A stretch of DNA of 55,612 bases from DASVTU01 sp036387415 (GTDB taxonomy: Bacteria; Acidobacteriota; Blastocatellia; Pyrinomonadales; Pyrinomonadaceae), in assembly GCA_036387415.1 (NCBI GenBank), contig DASVTU010000037.1, positions 1 through 55,612 of the forward strand, written 5' to 3'. Position numbers and translations under genes: made by a program. Shown piece after piece: positions 1 through 7,497 of the stretch; position 1 is the first letter of the stretch; each line of letters begins with the position of its first letter. Under the pieces are notes generated by a model. It ran no database searches and was not told the origin of the DNA. It saw only the letters and a list, made by a program, of their open reading frames with translations.

Positions 1-141
1 GCCGTGCGCGTGACGTTGGGCTTGAGAAAGATGTGTGTTTCGGGCAGCGCGATGAAGCCGAAGACCGTGACCAGAGGCCATGTGAAGACTCGCGTCTGCT
101 TGCGCGGCAACGCTTCGACCGTCGCGCACCAACGCTCGAAC
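1..141. repeat. Terminal direct repeat, left copy (circular join)
   Basis: Bases 1-141 are identical to bases 55472-55612. A reading frame on the minus strand passes through this stretch and continues in phase from one end of the window to the other. This is the signature of a circular molecule written out linearly with an assembly overlap, and 141 is a common k-mer length. A true terminal repeat of a linear element is the alternative. Confidence 0.93.
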
Positions 142-515
142 TTGCGTTCCAGACTCCCCGCGCCGTAGAGAAATTCGTACAGTCCCTCGCCGAACGCGCG
201 TGCGCCCTCCGACACTTTCACGGCGTCGCGCAGAGCCATCTTCTCGAAGGAAAAGAGAAGGTTGGTGCGCGACTCAATCTTGACGGCACGCGCGGCAATC
301 TCCGCGAAATCGCCGCTACGAATCAACGCACGATGCTCCGCACGACCGAGCGACTCATTCCACTGCACATGCGCCGTCCATTTGTAGCCACGCTCCCAGT
401 CGATGTATTTCGGGTCGTGGAAGCCTTCGGGAAAGTATCGTAGGAACTTGCGACGACAACGAGTGGCGTCGGCGCTCGAAGTTTGGCTTTTAATGTTCTC
501 TCTGCGAATGGTCAT
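1..515 (-). CDS. Hypothetical protein, N-terminal part of a gene crossing the circular join
   Basis: I do not recognise this protein. Read across the join (515 down to 1, then 55471 down to 55291) it is 231 codons plus stop, and the frame is kept exactly. I chose the ATG at 515 because a GGAGGG sequence lies about nine bases upstream; an in-frame ATG at 524 sits directly on that ribosome site and is less likely. The protein is soluble-looking, with no signal peptide or membrane segment. It has basic and aromatic patches near the N terminus and a C-terminal part containing RDMIDIQSFIWVQG. Its stop codon overlaps a possible GTG start of the downstream wall-enzyme gene, so the two are probably one operon. 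A perfect TATAAT (minus strand) lies about 90 bases upstream. Confidence 0.75.
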   Translation of the reverse strand, partial: MTIRRENIKSQTSSADATRCRRKFLRYFPEGFHDPKYIDWERGYKWTAHVQWNESLGRAEHRALIRSGDFAEIAARAVKIESRTNLLFSFEKMALRDAVKVSEGARAFGEGLYEFLYGAGSLERKFERWCATVEALPRKQTRVFTWPLVTVFGFIALPETHIFLKPNVTRT

Positions 516-601
516 CGCTTTCATCCCTCCGTTCGACGGTCGTTCGTGCCCTTTGTGATGTCAATCGTGTGAGACGTGCAACATGCATCGCACGTGTCGA
601 A

Positions 602-607
602 ATTATA
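602..607 (-). promoter_or_regulatory. Possible -10 element for the join-spanning gene
   Basis: The minus strand reads TATAAT here, about 90 bases before the chosen start at 515. No good -35 hexamer is visible 16-18 bases upstream, so this is only a candidate. Confidence 0.3.
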
Positions 608-802
608 CGTTAATGCCGACGGGTAATTGTTTTGCTCAAAGCATACACGTCGGAGCGTCGTTTGTCCGAATCATTGTCGCTTGTCGGAATCGTTGTTGAC
701 GGGCGTCGGGCGGTCGCAGCGTCGGAGCGTAGAGTCAGACTAATGCGTCGGAAGAGAGGGACGTGAGCGTCGCGGGCGCGTGTTGGTCAGAGGTGAAGGG
801 TA

Positions 803-831
803 TTGACATTTTCTTGTGACGTGGCTATCGT
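803..831 (+). promoter_or_regulatory. Candidate sigma-70-type promoter in the 525-989 gap
   Basis: TTGACA at 803-808 and TATCGT at 826-831 are separated by 17 bases. No plus-strand gene starts soon after it; the next on this strand begins at 1616, beyond a minus-strand gene. It may serve a small unrecognised transcript or be chance. The rest of the 525-989 gap holds no gene that I can support. Confidence 0.3.
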
Positions 832-989
832 GCGCTCGTCCACAAGAGGTCTCACTGGGTGGGCAAACCGCCTGTCCCGAACTCACAATCCTCTTTCAAG
901 ACTGTTTCTACATCCGGGAGATTTGAACCTGCGATTTTAACGAGCGTCCGGGGTGACATTTTCATAGGCGGTCTCGCCGCTTTTCTGTC

Positions 990-1448
990 TTACGGGTTGA
1001 AATAGTTTCGACTGAAAAGGACGATGAGCGGGTAAAACTGCAAAAGTATTCCACCGATGATGGAGATGACGAGCACTCTTTTGGTGAGTACGCCATCGCG
1101 CCGAGCGCCGTAGTAAGTCCACAGCGAGACGGGAGCGAAGAGGAGAAGGCCGGAGATAGTGCCGGGCGAATAGAGTCCGGTCAGCAGCGTTAGCCCGAAG
1201 TGGAAAAAGATGCCGTTGAAGCCGATGAGCGCGGGTGCCATCAAACTCACTTCCGGCAGACGCCAGCCAATCATCGCCGCGCCGATACAGAAAAGGAGGA
1301 TAGCGCCGTTTACGAGGTGAAACTCTTCCCATAAGATTTTGATGCCGAGCGCGGCGTCCGCCCAACCTTTGAAGTTCATTCCGTACTCTTCGAGAATGTG
1401 TAGCGCCGTAACCATGACGACGACCCACAGCGTGTGTTGGTATTTCAT
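990..1448 (-). CDS. HXXEE domain membrane protein
   Basis: This 152-residue protein is almost entirely hydrophobic, with about four membrane-spanning stretches. Near the N terminus it has His17-Ile-Leu-Glu20-Glu21, the motif that names the HXXEE family of small integral membrane proteins. The biochemical role of that family is not established, although the conserved His and Glu residues inside a membrane bundle suggest metal or lipid chemistry. The ATG at 1448 is preceded by GGAGG at seven bases. It is divergent from the methyltransferase gene at 1616, so the short stretch between them must hold both promoters or the gene must be expressed alone. Confidence 0.75.
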   Translation of the reverse strand: MKYQHTLWVVVMVTALHILEEYGMNFKGWADAALGIKILWEEFHLVNGAILLFCIGAAMIGWRLPEVSLMAPALIGFNGIFFHFGLTLLTGLYSPGTISGLLLFAPVSLWTYYGARRDGVLTKRVLVISIIGGILLQFYPLIVLFSRNYFNP

Positions 1449-1615
1449 GATTCAACCTCCGCTTCCCTCTCCGTCGGGATGCACATCGAAGCCGACAGCG
1501 CGCTTCTTGTCGATGCCTCGCTAAGCGACGCGACCTCGCACCTTTGCGGCGCAAACTGATGCGCCGCTTCATAAACTTCACCTCCGGCCAATCCATTCCA
1601 GAGGAAGTTACCGAC

Positions 1616-2401
1616 ATGAAACCACAAGAGACAGCAGACAATCTCTTTGCCGAAGGGCAGGCTGCCAGTGAGGAAAAGAAGCGTTCGGCGCAGGGCTTCT
1701 GGAAGCGTTACTTCTCTTTCTACGACACGCTGAACGAGGCGCTGCCTTACCGCCGCATGATTGAACGCCACGCCGAACTCCTCGCGCCGCGTCGCGGCGA
1801 ACTCGTTCTCGACGCCGGAACAGGCACGGGCAACGTCGCCGTTGAATTGCTTAAAAGCGGCGCTCACGTCGTCGGCATCGACTTCGTCGAGTCGGCGTTG
1901 GAAATGTGTCGCGTGAAGGCTCCACAGGGCGAGTTTCGCTTTGGCGACCTGACGCAACCGCTCGAATTCGCCGACGACCATTTTGACAAGATTGCCTGTT
2001 GCTGTGTGCTTCATGTGCTTAATCGTGATGCACAGGAGTTTGCCGTAAAGGAGTTCTTCCGCGTCGTTAAGCCGGGCGGCACGGTGGCCGTCACCGCGTT
2101 TGCGAAGGGCTTTAATCCGAACAAAGTTTACCTCGAAACTCTGCGACAGAAGCGGCAGACGAGCGGGCTGCTCGACGCTCTCCTGTTCACCTTTCGCCAC
2201 TCCGTTAACACGGCGCGCATCCTCTACTACGTCTGGCGCATCAGGCGACGCGAACAGAGCGGCGAGTATGATTTCCTCAGTCCCGAAGAACTCAAACAGA
2301 TGCTCGAAAGCGCGGGTTTCGAGGTCGTCACCACCGAGCGCATTTTCGCCTCACAGTGCGCGACCGCGTTGGCAAGAAAGCCCGCGTCGGCGTCGTCTTG
2401 A
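1616..2401 (+). CDS. Class I SAM-dependent methyltransferase
   Basis: The 261-residue product has the Rossmann-fold methyltransferase signature: motif I LVLDAGTGTGNVAVELL (about residues 62-78), an acidic residue after the next strand (VVGIDFVESALEMC), and a later FRVVKPGGTVAVTAF segment typical of small-molecule and lipid methyltransferases. I chose ATG 1616 because GAGGAAG lies nine bases upstream; the frame is open further back to 1544 without a better start. The fatty acyl-AMP ligase gene follows after ten bases on the same strand, so they are almost certainly co-transcribed. The substrate is unknown; the neighbourhood suggests a lipid or an acyl-derived product. Confidence 0.85.
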   Translation: MKPQETADNLFAEGQAASEEKKRSAQGFWKRYFSFYDTLNEALPYRRMIERHAELLAPRRGELVLDAGTGTGNVAVELLKSGAHVVGIDFVESALEMCRVKAPQGEFRFGDLTQPLEFADDHFDKIACCCVLHVLNRDAQEFAVKEFFRVVKPGGTVAVTAFAKGFNPNKVYLETLRQKRQTSGLLDALLFTFRHSVNTARILYYVWRIRRREQSGEYDFLSPEELKQMLESAGFEVVTTERIFASQCATALARKPASASS

Positions 2402-2411
2402 AGAGGGTCGT

Positions 2412-4190
2412 ATGAGTCTCACATACCCCGTCAACGAGTGCCTGATTACGTCGGAGCGTCTGCGTCTCTGGCATGAGCCGCGCGCCGCCGACCTTATCGA
2501 AGTGCTCGAACACCCCGCGCAACGCTCGCCCGAACTCGTCGCCATACATCTCTGCGAACACGCCGCGGAGAGCGAAGACATCACCTACGGTCAACTCTGG
2601 GCGTCGGCGCAGGCCATCGCCTCACGTCTGTGGCAAGCGGGATTGCAAAGGGGCGAGCGCGTGTTGCTCGTCCTGCCGACTTCGCGCGAGTTCTTCGCAA
2701 ACTTCTTCGGCGTCCTCGTCGCCGGAGGCATCCCCGTGCCCGTCGCGCCGCCGACATCGCTCCGTGGCTCCAAGTTTGAAGCCTATCAAGAGATTATCAA
2801 CAACGTCGCGCTCGACTCCGGCGCGACCATTTCCGTCTGCATGCAGAGGGCAGCGGACGCTCTCGCAACGAGACTCCAAGCCGTCAGCCCCTCCATGCGT
2901 CTGCTCTCTGCCGACGCGCCCGCAACGATGGATGCGACGGAAGCGACGGATGCATCATTCGCCGTCGTGCGTCCGCATGCGACCGATACGGCACTTTTGC
3001 AGTACACGTCGGGCAGCACCAGCAAGCCGAAGGGCGTCGTGCTCAGCCATCGCAACATCGTGTCGAACGCCGAAGCGATAGCGCAAAGTTTCGTCGAACC
3101 CGACACGATTTGCGTCAGTTGGCTTCCGCTCTATCATGACATGGGACTCATCGGCACTTGCCTGACGGCGCTCTACTGCCGGACGCCCGTCGTCTTCATG
3201 CCTCCGCAGGCTTTCATCAAAGACCCCGCCAAGTGGCTGCGCTGCATCTCGGAATTCCGCGCGACTTCCACCGTCGCGCCCAATTTCGCCTTCTCCTACG
3301 CGGCCAAAAACCTCGACCTCGAAGACCTCTCCGGCGTGAGACTCGACAGCCTCAAGACGGCTCTCAACGGCGCGGAGCCGGTCGATGTCGAGGCCGTCGA
3401 AAACTTCTACGAGAAGTTTAAGCCGCTCGGTCTGCGCGATGGCGTGGTGCGCCCCGTCTATGGCCTCGCGGAGAGTTCGCTCGCCGTGACGTTCGCCGCG
3501 CCGGGTCGTTTTCGTTTCGACGAAGTTGACGCCGAACTACTCGAAAGCGAAGGGCTGGCGCGACTGACGCCCGCCACGACGCGTCGCCGCCGACTCGTCT
3601 CCGTCGGTCGTCCAATTCCGACGCAGGAGGTCTCCATCGTAGACGCCGACGGCTGCCCGTTGCCGGAGCGACACGTCGGCGAAGTGGTTGTGCGCGGCCC
3701 CTCCGTCATGCAGGGCTACCACCAACGCCCCGACGAAACCGCAGAAGTCTTACGTGACGGATGGCTCCACACGGGCGACCTCGGTTATTTCTCCGACGGC
3801 GAACTCTATCTCACAGGCCGCCTCAAAGACCTCATCATTCGTTACGGCAAGAACTATTACCCGCAGGATATTGAAAAATTGGTGTGCAGCATCGGAGGCG
3901 TCTTGCATGGCGGCGCGGCTGCCTTCAGCGTCGAGCGCGAAGGCGAAAGTCTGGTCGTGGTGGTCGCCGAAACACGCACGCGGAAGACGCCCGAACACGA
4001 CGCCATGATGCGCCAGATTCGCACGCAATGCCACGACTTCTTCCTTTTCAGCCCCGATGTCGTCCGGCTCGTCGCGCCCGGCACCATCCCTCGCACGACG
4101 AGCGGCAAGATACGCCGCCGCGCGTGCAAACAACTCTACCTTGATTCTCTCGCCACCGACGCCGCCGCAACAGACGATGCGACGAGTTAA
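2412..4190 (+). CDS. Fatty acyl-AMP ligase (FAAL-type adenylate-forming enzyme)
   Basis: The 592-residue protein is a full-length member of the acyl-adenylate-forming superfamily. It has the P-loop TSGSTSKPKGVVLSH at about residues 199-213, a SWLPLYHDMGLIG segment characteristic of FAAL enzymes, a WLHTGDLGY motif, and a C-terminal TSGKIRRRAC segment holding the catalytic lysine. FAAL members activate fatty acids as acyl-AMP and pass them to an acyl carrier protein rather than to CoA. A stand-alone carrier protein is encoded nearby at 5920 and is the natural acceptor. The ATG at 2412 follows AGAGGG; the frame remains open upstream but overlaps the methyltransferase. The final residues run to a convergent gene at 4221. 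Confidence 0.9.
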   Translation: MSLTYPVNECLITSERLRLWHEPRAADLIEVLEHPAQRSPELVAIHLCEHAAESEDITYGQLWASAQAIASRLWQAGLQRGERVLLVLPTSREFFANFFGVLVAGGIPVPVAPPTSLRGSKFEAYQEIINNVALDSGATISVCMQRAADALATRLQAVSPSMRLLSADAPATMDATEATDASFAVVRPHATDTALLQYTSGSTSKPKGVVLSHRNIVSNAEAIAQSFVEPDTICVSWLPLYHDMGLIGTCLTALYCRTPVVFMPPQAFIKDPAKWLRCISEFRATSTVAPNFAFSYAAKNLDLEDLSGVRLDSLKTALNGAEPVDVEAVENFYEKFKPLGLRDGVVRPVYGLAESSLAVTFAAPGRFRFDEVDAELLESEGLARLTPATTRRRRLVSVGRPIPTQEVSIVDADGCPLPERHVGEVVVRGPSVMQGYHQRPDETAEVLRDGWLHTGDLGYFSDGELYLTGRLKDLIIRYGKNYYPQDIEKLVCSIGGVLHGGAAAFSVEREGESLVVVVAETRTRKTPEHDAMMRQIRTQCHDFFLFSPDVVRLVAPGTIPRTTSGKIRRRACKQLYLDSLATDAAATDDATS

Positions 4191-4220
4191 GCCACGCGCA
4201 CCATCACCCGCCTCCGCGTC

Positions 4221-5585
4221 TCAATTGAAAAAGGCCAGCGACTCGCCCGTGGCGTCCATCCACGGCAGTTCAAGATTCTTGATAATGTCCACGTAGTGAC
4301 GCTTGCGTCGCGTGTACTGCTCCTTGTTGTAAATCTCGCCCATCAACCACGTATGGCCTGCGACGAGTTCGTCCGGTGTCATGTTCCTGGGTTCAAAAAC
4401 GAGGTCGAACAATGTGCACTTGTCCCAGAAGCGTTCGTAGAGAAGGCGGCCCTCGCTCTGCAAACGCCGCAGCAGATGCGTGCCGGGGAAGGGCGTCAGA
4501 ATCGTCACTTGCGCTTCGAGCAATTCGCTCTTTTCGATGAAATCGCGCAAAGCCTCGAAGACGCCCTTGTCGTCGCCATCGTTGCCGACGATGAAGCAGC
4601 CGTTGACCGTGACGCCGTAGGACTGAATCTTTTTGATGGAGTCCATGTACTTGTCGAATCTCTTGAGCTTCCAATTAACGCGGTCGATGCCTTCAAGTGA
4701 CGCAGGGTAGACCGATTCCAGACCAATCAGGATTTGCCTGCATCCGCTGCGCGCGAGGAGTTGGAGCAACTCGTCGTCGTCGGCGATGGAGATGTCTGTC
4801 TCCGTGAACCAGCGGAGGTCTAAATCACTGACGCCCGTTAGAAACTCCTTCGCCCAACGTCGGTTGGCAAACGAATTGTCGTCAGCCAACTCGAAGAAGG
4901 CATTGTCGCCCCACAACTCTTTGATGTGGCGTATTTCGGCGAGCACTTTGTCGAGCGGCTTGCGACGGTATCGTGGCCCGTAGAGTTTGGACGCGCCGCA
5001 AAACTCGCAGTCGAGCGGGCAGCCGCGCACCGTCTGCACCGTGATGCGATTGTACTTGCGGCCAAGCAGCATCTCGAATCGCGGCATCGGGCTGTCGGCT
5101 AAATCGTACGTGCCCGGGCTCTGCTCGCGGTAGAAGGGCTTGAGCGCCTCCTTGCCGCCTCGTTGAAAGTCTTCGACGATTTCCGGCCAGAGAGTTTCGC
5201 CCTCGCCGACGCAGACCGCATCGGCGTGGGCTTTCGCTTCTTCGGCGGCGAACGACGCATGCAGACCACCGATTACGACGGGCACGCCCGCCGCCCGGTA
5301 TCGGTCAGCGAGTTCGTACATCTCGTAGGCCATCGCCGTGTAAGACGTGAGGCCAACGAGGTCGTAATCAGTGCGAAGCTGTTCATGCTGCTTGAGGTCT
5401 GCGACTTCGATGTAATCGACTTCGACGCCATCAGGGGTGGTCGCGGCGAGAAGGACGAGCGCGAGCGACGGCAGTTGGGCGATGACCTCGCCGCGATTAA
5501 CGAACTGTGGGAGCGTCACGCCGAGGGCGGCGAGATTGGGATTCACGACGCGAACCCCGCTCATGGCAATGAGTCCTATCCGCAT
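4221..5585 (-). CDS. Cobalamin-binding-domain radical SAM protein
   Basis: This is a 454-residue protein. Residues 1 to about 145 form a Rossmann-like cobalamin-binding domain, with the core DLVGLTSYTAMAYEM followed by VPVVIGGLHAS and ending in VGEGE. There is no DxHxxG motif, so base-off binding is expected. The radical SAM core follows, with Cys189-x3-Cys193-x2-Cys196 to hold the 4Fe-4S cluster. Enzymes of this class methylate unreactive carbons or rearrange carbon skeletons, often on lipids or natural products. The ATG at 5585 has GGAGG ten bases upstream. Lying between an acyl-AMP ligase and an acyl carrier protein, it may act on a carrier-bound acyl chain; that is inference. Confidence 0.88.
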   Translation of the reverse strand: MRIGLIAMSGVRVVNPNLAALGVTLPQFVNRGEVIAQLPSLALVLLAATTPDGVEVDYIEVADLKQHEQLRTDYDLVGLTSYTAMAYEMYELADRYRAAGVPVVIGGLHASFAAEEAKAHADAVCVGEGETLWPEIVEDFQRGGKEALKPFYREQSPGTYDLADSPMPRFEMLLGRKYNRITVQTVRGCPLDCEFCGASKLYGPRYRRKPLDKVLAEIRHIKELWGDNAFFELADDNSFANRRWAKEFLTGVSDLDLRWFTETDISIADDDELLQLLARSGCRQILIGLESVYPASLEGIDRVNWKLKRFDKYMDSIKKIQSYGVTVNGCFIVGNDGDDKGVFEALRDFIEKSELLEAQVTILTPFPGTHLLRRLQSEGRLLYERFWDKCTLFDLVFEPRNMTPDELVAGHTWLMGEIYNKEQYTRRKRHYVDIIKNLELPWMDATGESLAFFN

Positions 5586-5816
5586 AACATTAGTACCTCC
5601 AAATCATTCGAGAAGTGAGAAGTTGTGAGTATTCGTGGGGCGGTTGGTGTCACGTCGTCGCCGTTTGGACGACGCCGGACGCGTCTTGCATCCATCGTCG
5701 TGGCACGCCCCACGCAAGTTTTTCTTCGTCCATCAATCCCCGGACTCGTTTCGTCAATCGACATACCGAAAGGCTTTCGCCGCCCGCGTCGCCAAGCATG
5801 AAGCAGCGGAAAATTA

Positions 5817-5844
5817 TTGCCATCCTCGAACCATCTGCTATCAT
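5817..5844 (+). promoter_or_regulatory. Candidate promoter for the acyl carrier protein gene
   Basis: TTGCCA at 5817-5822 and TATCAT at 5839-5844 are separated by 16 bases, about 75 bases before the carrier protein start. The rest of 5586-5816 shows no gene. Confidence 0.45.
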
Positions 5845-5919
5845 GCGAGCGTTAGCCACCACGGGTTGCATCAGACCGCAGCTTTAACACTTCCGTCCCC
5901 ACTTACGGGAGACACCTCA

Positions 5920-6171
5920 ATGAACGACATCGAACACGAAGTAGTCTCAATCGTATCCCGGCTCACGAAAGTTCCACCTGACAGACTGTCGCGCGACACC
6001 GACCTCAAAGCCGAGTTGAACATCGACTCGCTACAGGGCTTGCAAATCGTCGCCGCGTTGGAGAAAAAGTTTGACATCCTCCTGCACGACGAAGACCTCG
6101 ACACTTACACAAGCATCGGTGCCATCGTCGAGACGGTGAAACGACAGACCACGCACGCACCGGAGAACTGA
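5920..6171 (+). CDS. Acyl carrier protein
   Basis: The 83-residue product has the size and acidic character of a stand-alone carrier protein. The segment LNIDSLQGLQIVAALEKKF places the phosphopantetheine attachment serine at residue 37 in the usual D-S-L context. The start is set by GGGAG eight bases upstream of ATG 5920; longer readings of the frame lack carrier-protein character. Plasmid-borne stand-alone carriers usually serve secondary metabolism rather than housekeeping fatty acid synthesis. The fatty acyl-AMP ligase at 2412 is its likely partner and the radical SAM enzyme at 4221 may act on its cargo. No phosphopantetheinyl transferase is present, so the host would have to supply one. 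Confidence 0.9.
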   Translation: MNDIEHEVVSIVSRLTKVPPDRLSRDTDLKAELNIDSLQGLQIVAALEKKFDILLHDEDLDTYTSIGAIVETVKRQTTHAPEN

Positions 6172-6241
6172 ACCGCGCGCCACCATTCGCTTCTACTGAC
6201 TCGCGCTGCTTCCAGCGCAGGCCGCGCCCTTACCTGTGCCC

Positions 6242-7411
6242 TTACCTGCGTAAACCCCAACTGCGCGCCAACTCTTCGGGCAGGAAAAACTTTCCGCGAT
6301 GGTGCTCGCGGTCTTGCTTGACGAGCCAATTCACGACGGGCGGGCTTAAACGCATCGCAATCTTGGCGAAAATCTTTTCCTGTTCCCAGAATGGCTTCAT
6401 CGCCGTCAGCAGCCACAGGAGACGGCGCGGGTTGGGCACTTGCAGCGCGTCCGCCACTTCGTCTCCGAGTTGATAACGCATCAGTCCGGCGGGCAGAGAC
6501 TTGTAGCCGAACGGGAGCAAGGCGTTGACGATGCCTAGCATCTGCGCGATGAGGAATGCGCCTTCGGGCGTCGGGAAAGTCCAACGACGCGCGATGGTGT
6601 CGCGTAAGAGCAACGCCTCCTCGACGTTGGCGGGCTGCATCTCCTCGCGCAGTCCGAGCAGGAAGCCAACCGTCCGCCACGACATCAGAAACGCTTCTGT
6701 GTCTCTCCGCTCCTGATTAATGCCGACCTTCTTGAGTCCCTCAACCGTCCAGAGGCAGAAGTGCATCAGTGCTTCGGCCAAATCTTCCTGATTGATTGGC
6801 TCGCCGAGCGATGCGGTGTCCCAGTTTTTCGTCGGGTCTTTTTGCCTGAGCTTGAGCATGACGCGGATGCGTGCGTGCGCCATACGCAGTTTCTGTGCGG
6901 TGAGGATGCCAGGGCCTTTTCTGATGCCGTGCGGAGCGGTGGGGTCGGGCGTCTGCATCAATCCTTCGGCCTGCGTGATGTTGATGACAAACTGCGGAAC
7001 TTCGTGCATACGGTTTCTGACCGAATCGGGGCTGAAGATTTGCGCCAGATAGAACGAGCGTGCTCCGGCGGGGTTGGTGAAGAAGTGCGGAACGGCGTTG
7101 AGCAGCAAGACGACGGTGGTAATCGGGCCGTAGGAGACGAAGAGTTTTTCGGCGTGGCGAATCAGGTCTTGGTCAACCCATGAAGGGTATTCGACGGGGC
7201 GCTCAAAGAACTCGCGGATTCGCGGCGGCAGGTCGTCGGAGGTCGGCATGTCCCATGCATCGTAGAAAAGTTTGAGTTTCTTCAAGGCATCGACGCCGCC
7301 TTCTTTGAAGACTTCGGCGGTCAATTCGTCGGCTTCCGGGTCGGCCACCAAACGCATCTGGTTGAGAAAATCGTCAGGCCAGCGAGAAGCGGCGGGCGTG
7401 GGTGAAGTCAT
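6242..7411 (-). CDS. Oxygenase of the MpaB / latex-clearing-protein family (DUF2236)
   Basis: The 389-residue protein is all-helical. It contains KLRMAHARIRV at residues 174-184, matching the haem-ligand region of this family (His179 the likely axial ligand, with nearby arginines). Characterised members are haem b oxygenases that cleave isoprenoid double bonds: rubber in Lcp and a farnesyl chain in MpaB. No signal peptide is seen, so it is probably cytoplasmic or peripherally attached to the membrane. ATG 7411 is preceded by AAGGAGAA at eight bases. It is transcribed after the ABC1-kinase gene on the same strand, 86 bases downstream. A polyprenyl or fatty acyl substrate fits the context but is not shown by the sequence. 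Confidence 0.75.
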   Translation of the reverse strand: MTSPTPAASRWPDDFLNQMRLVADPEADELTAEVFKEGGVDALKKLKLFYDAWDMPTSDDLPPRIREFFERPVEYPSWVDQDLIRHAEKLFVSYGPITTVVLLLNAVPHFFTNPAGARSFYLAQIFSPDSVRNRMHEVPQFVINITQAEGLMQTPDPTAPHGIRKGPGILTAQKLRMAHARIRVMLKLRQKDPTKNWDTASLGEPINQEDLAEALMHFCLWTVEGLKKVGINQERRDTEAFLMSWRTVGFLLGLREEMQPANVEEALLLRDTIARRWTFPTPEGAFLIAQMLGIVNALLPFGYKSLPAGLMRYQLGDEVADALQVPNPRRLLWLLTAMKPFWEQEKIFAKIAMRLSPPVVNWLVKQDREHHRGKFFLPEELARSWGLRR

Positions 7412-7497
7412 GGCGAATTCTCCTTCATCAAGGTGAGATGTCCGCGCTCTCGGGTAGAGCGAATGCGTGCGGAGCGCATGTCAACGTCGCACGGAAG

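Noticed and set aside
903..960. A stretch resembling the T-arm of a tRNA on the minus strand (GGTTCAAATC context)
   Set aside because: The flanking bases do not pair into a T-stem and no acceptor or anticodon arm can be drawn around it.
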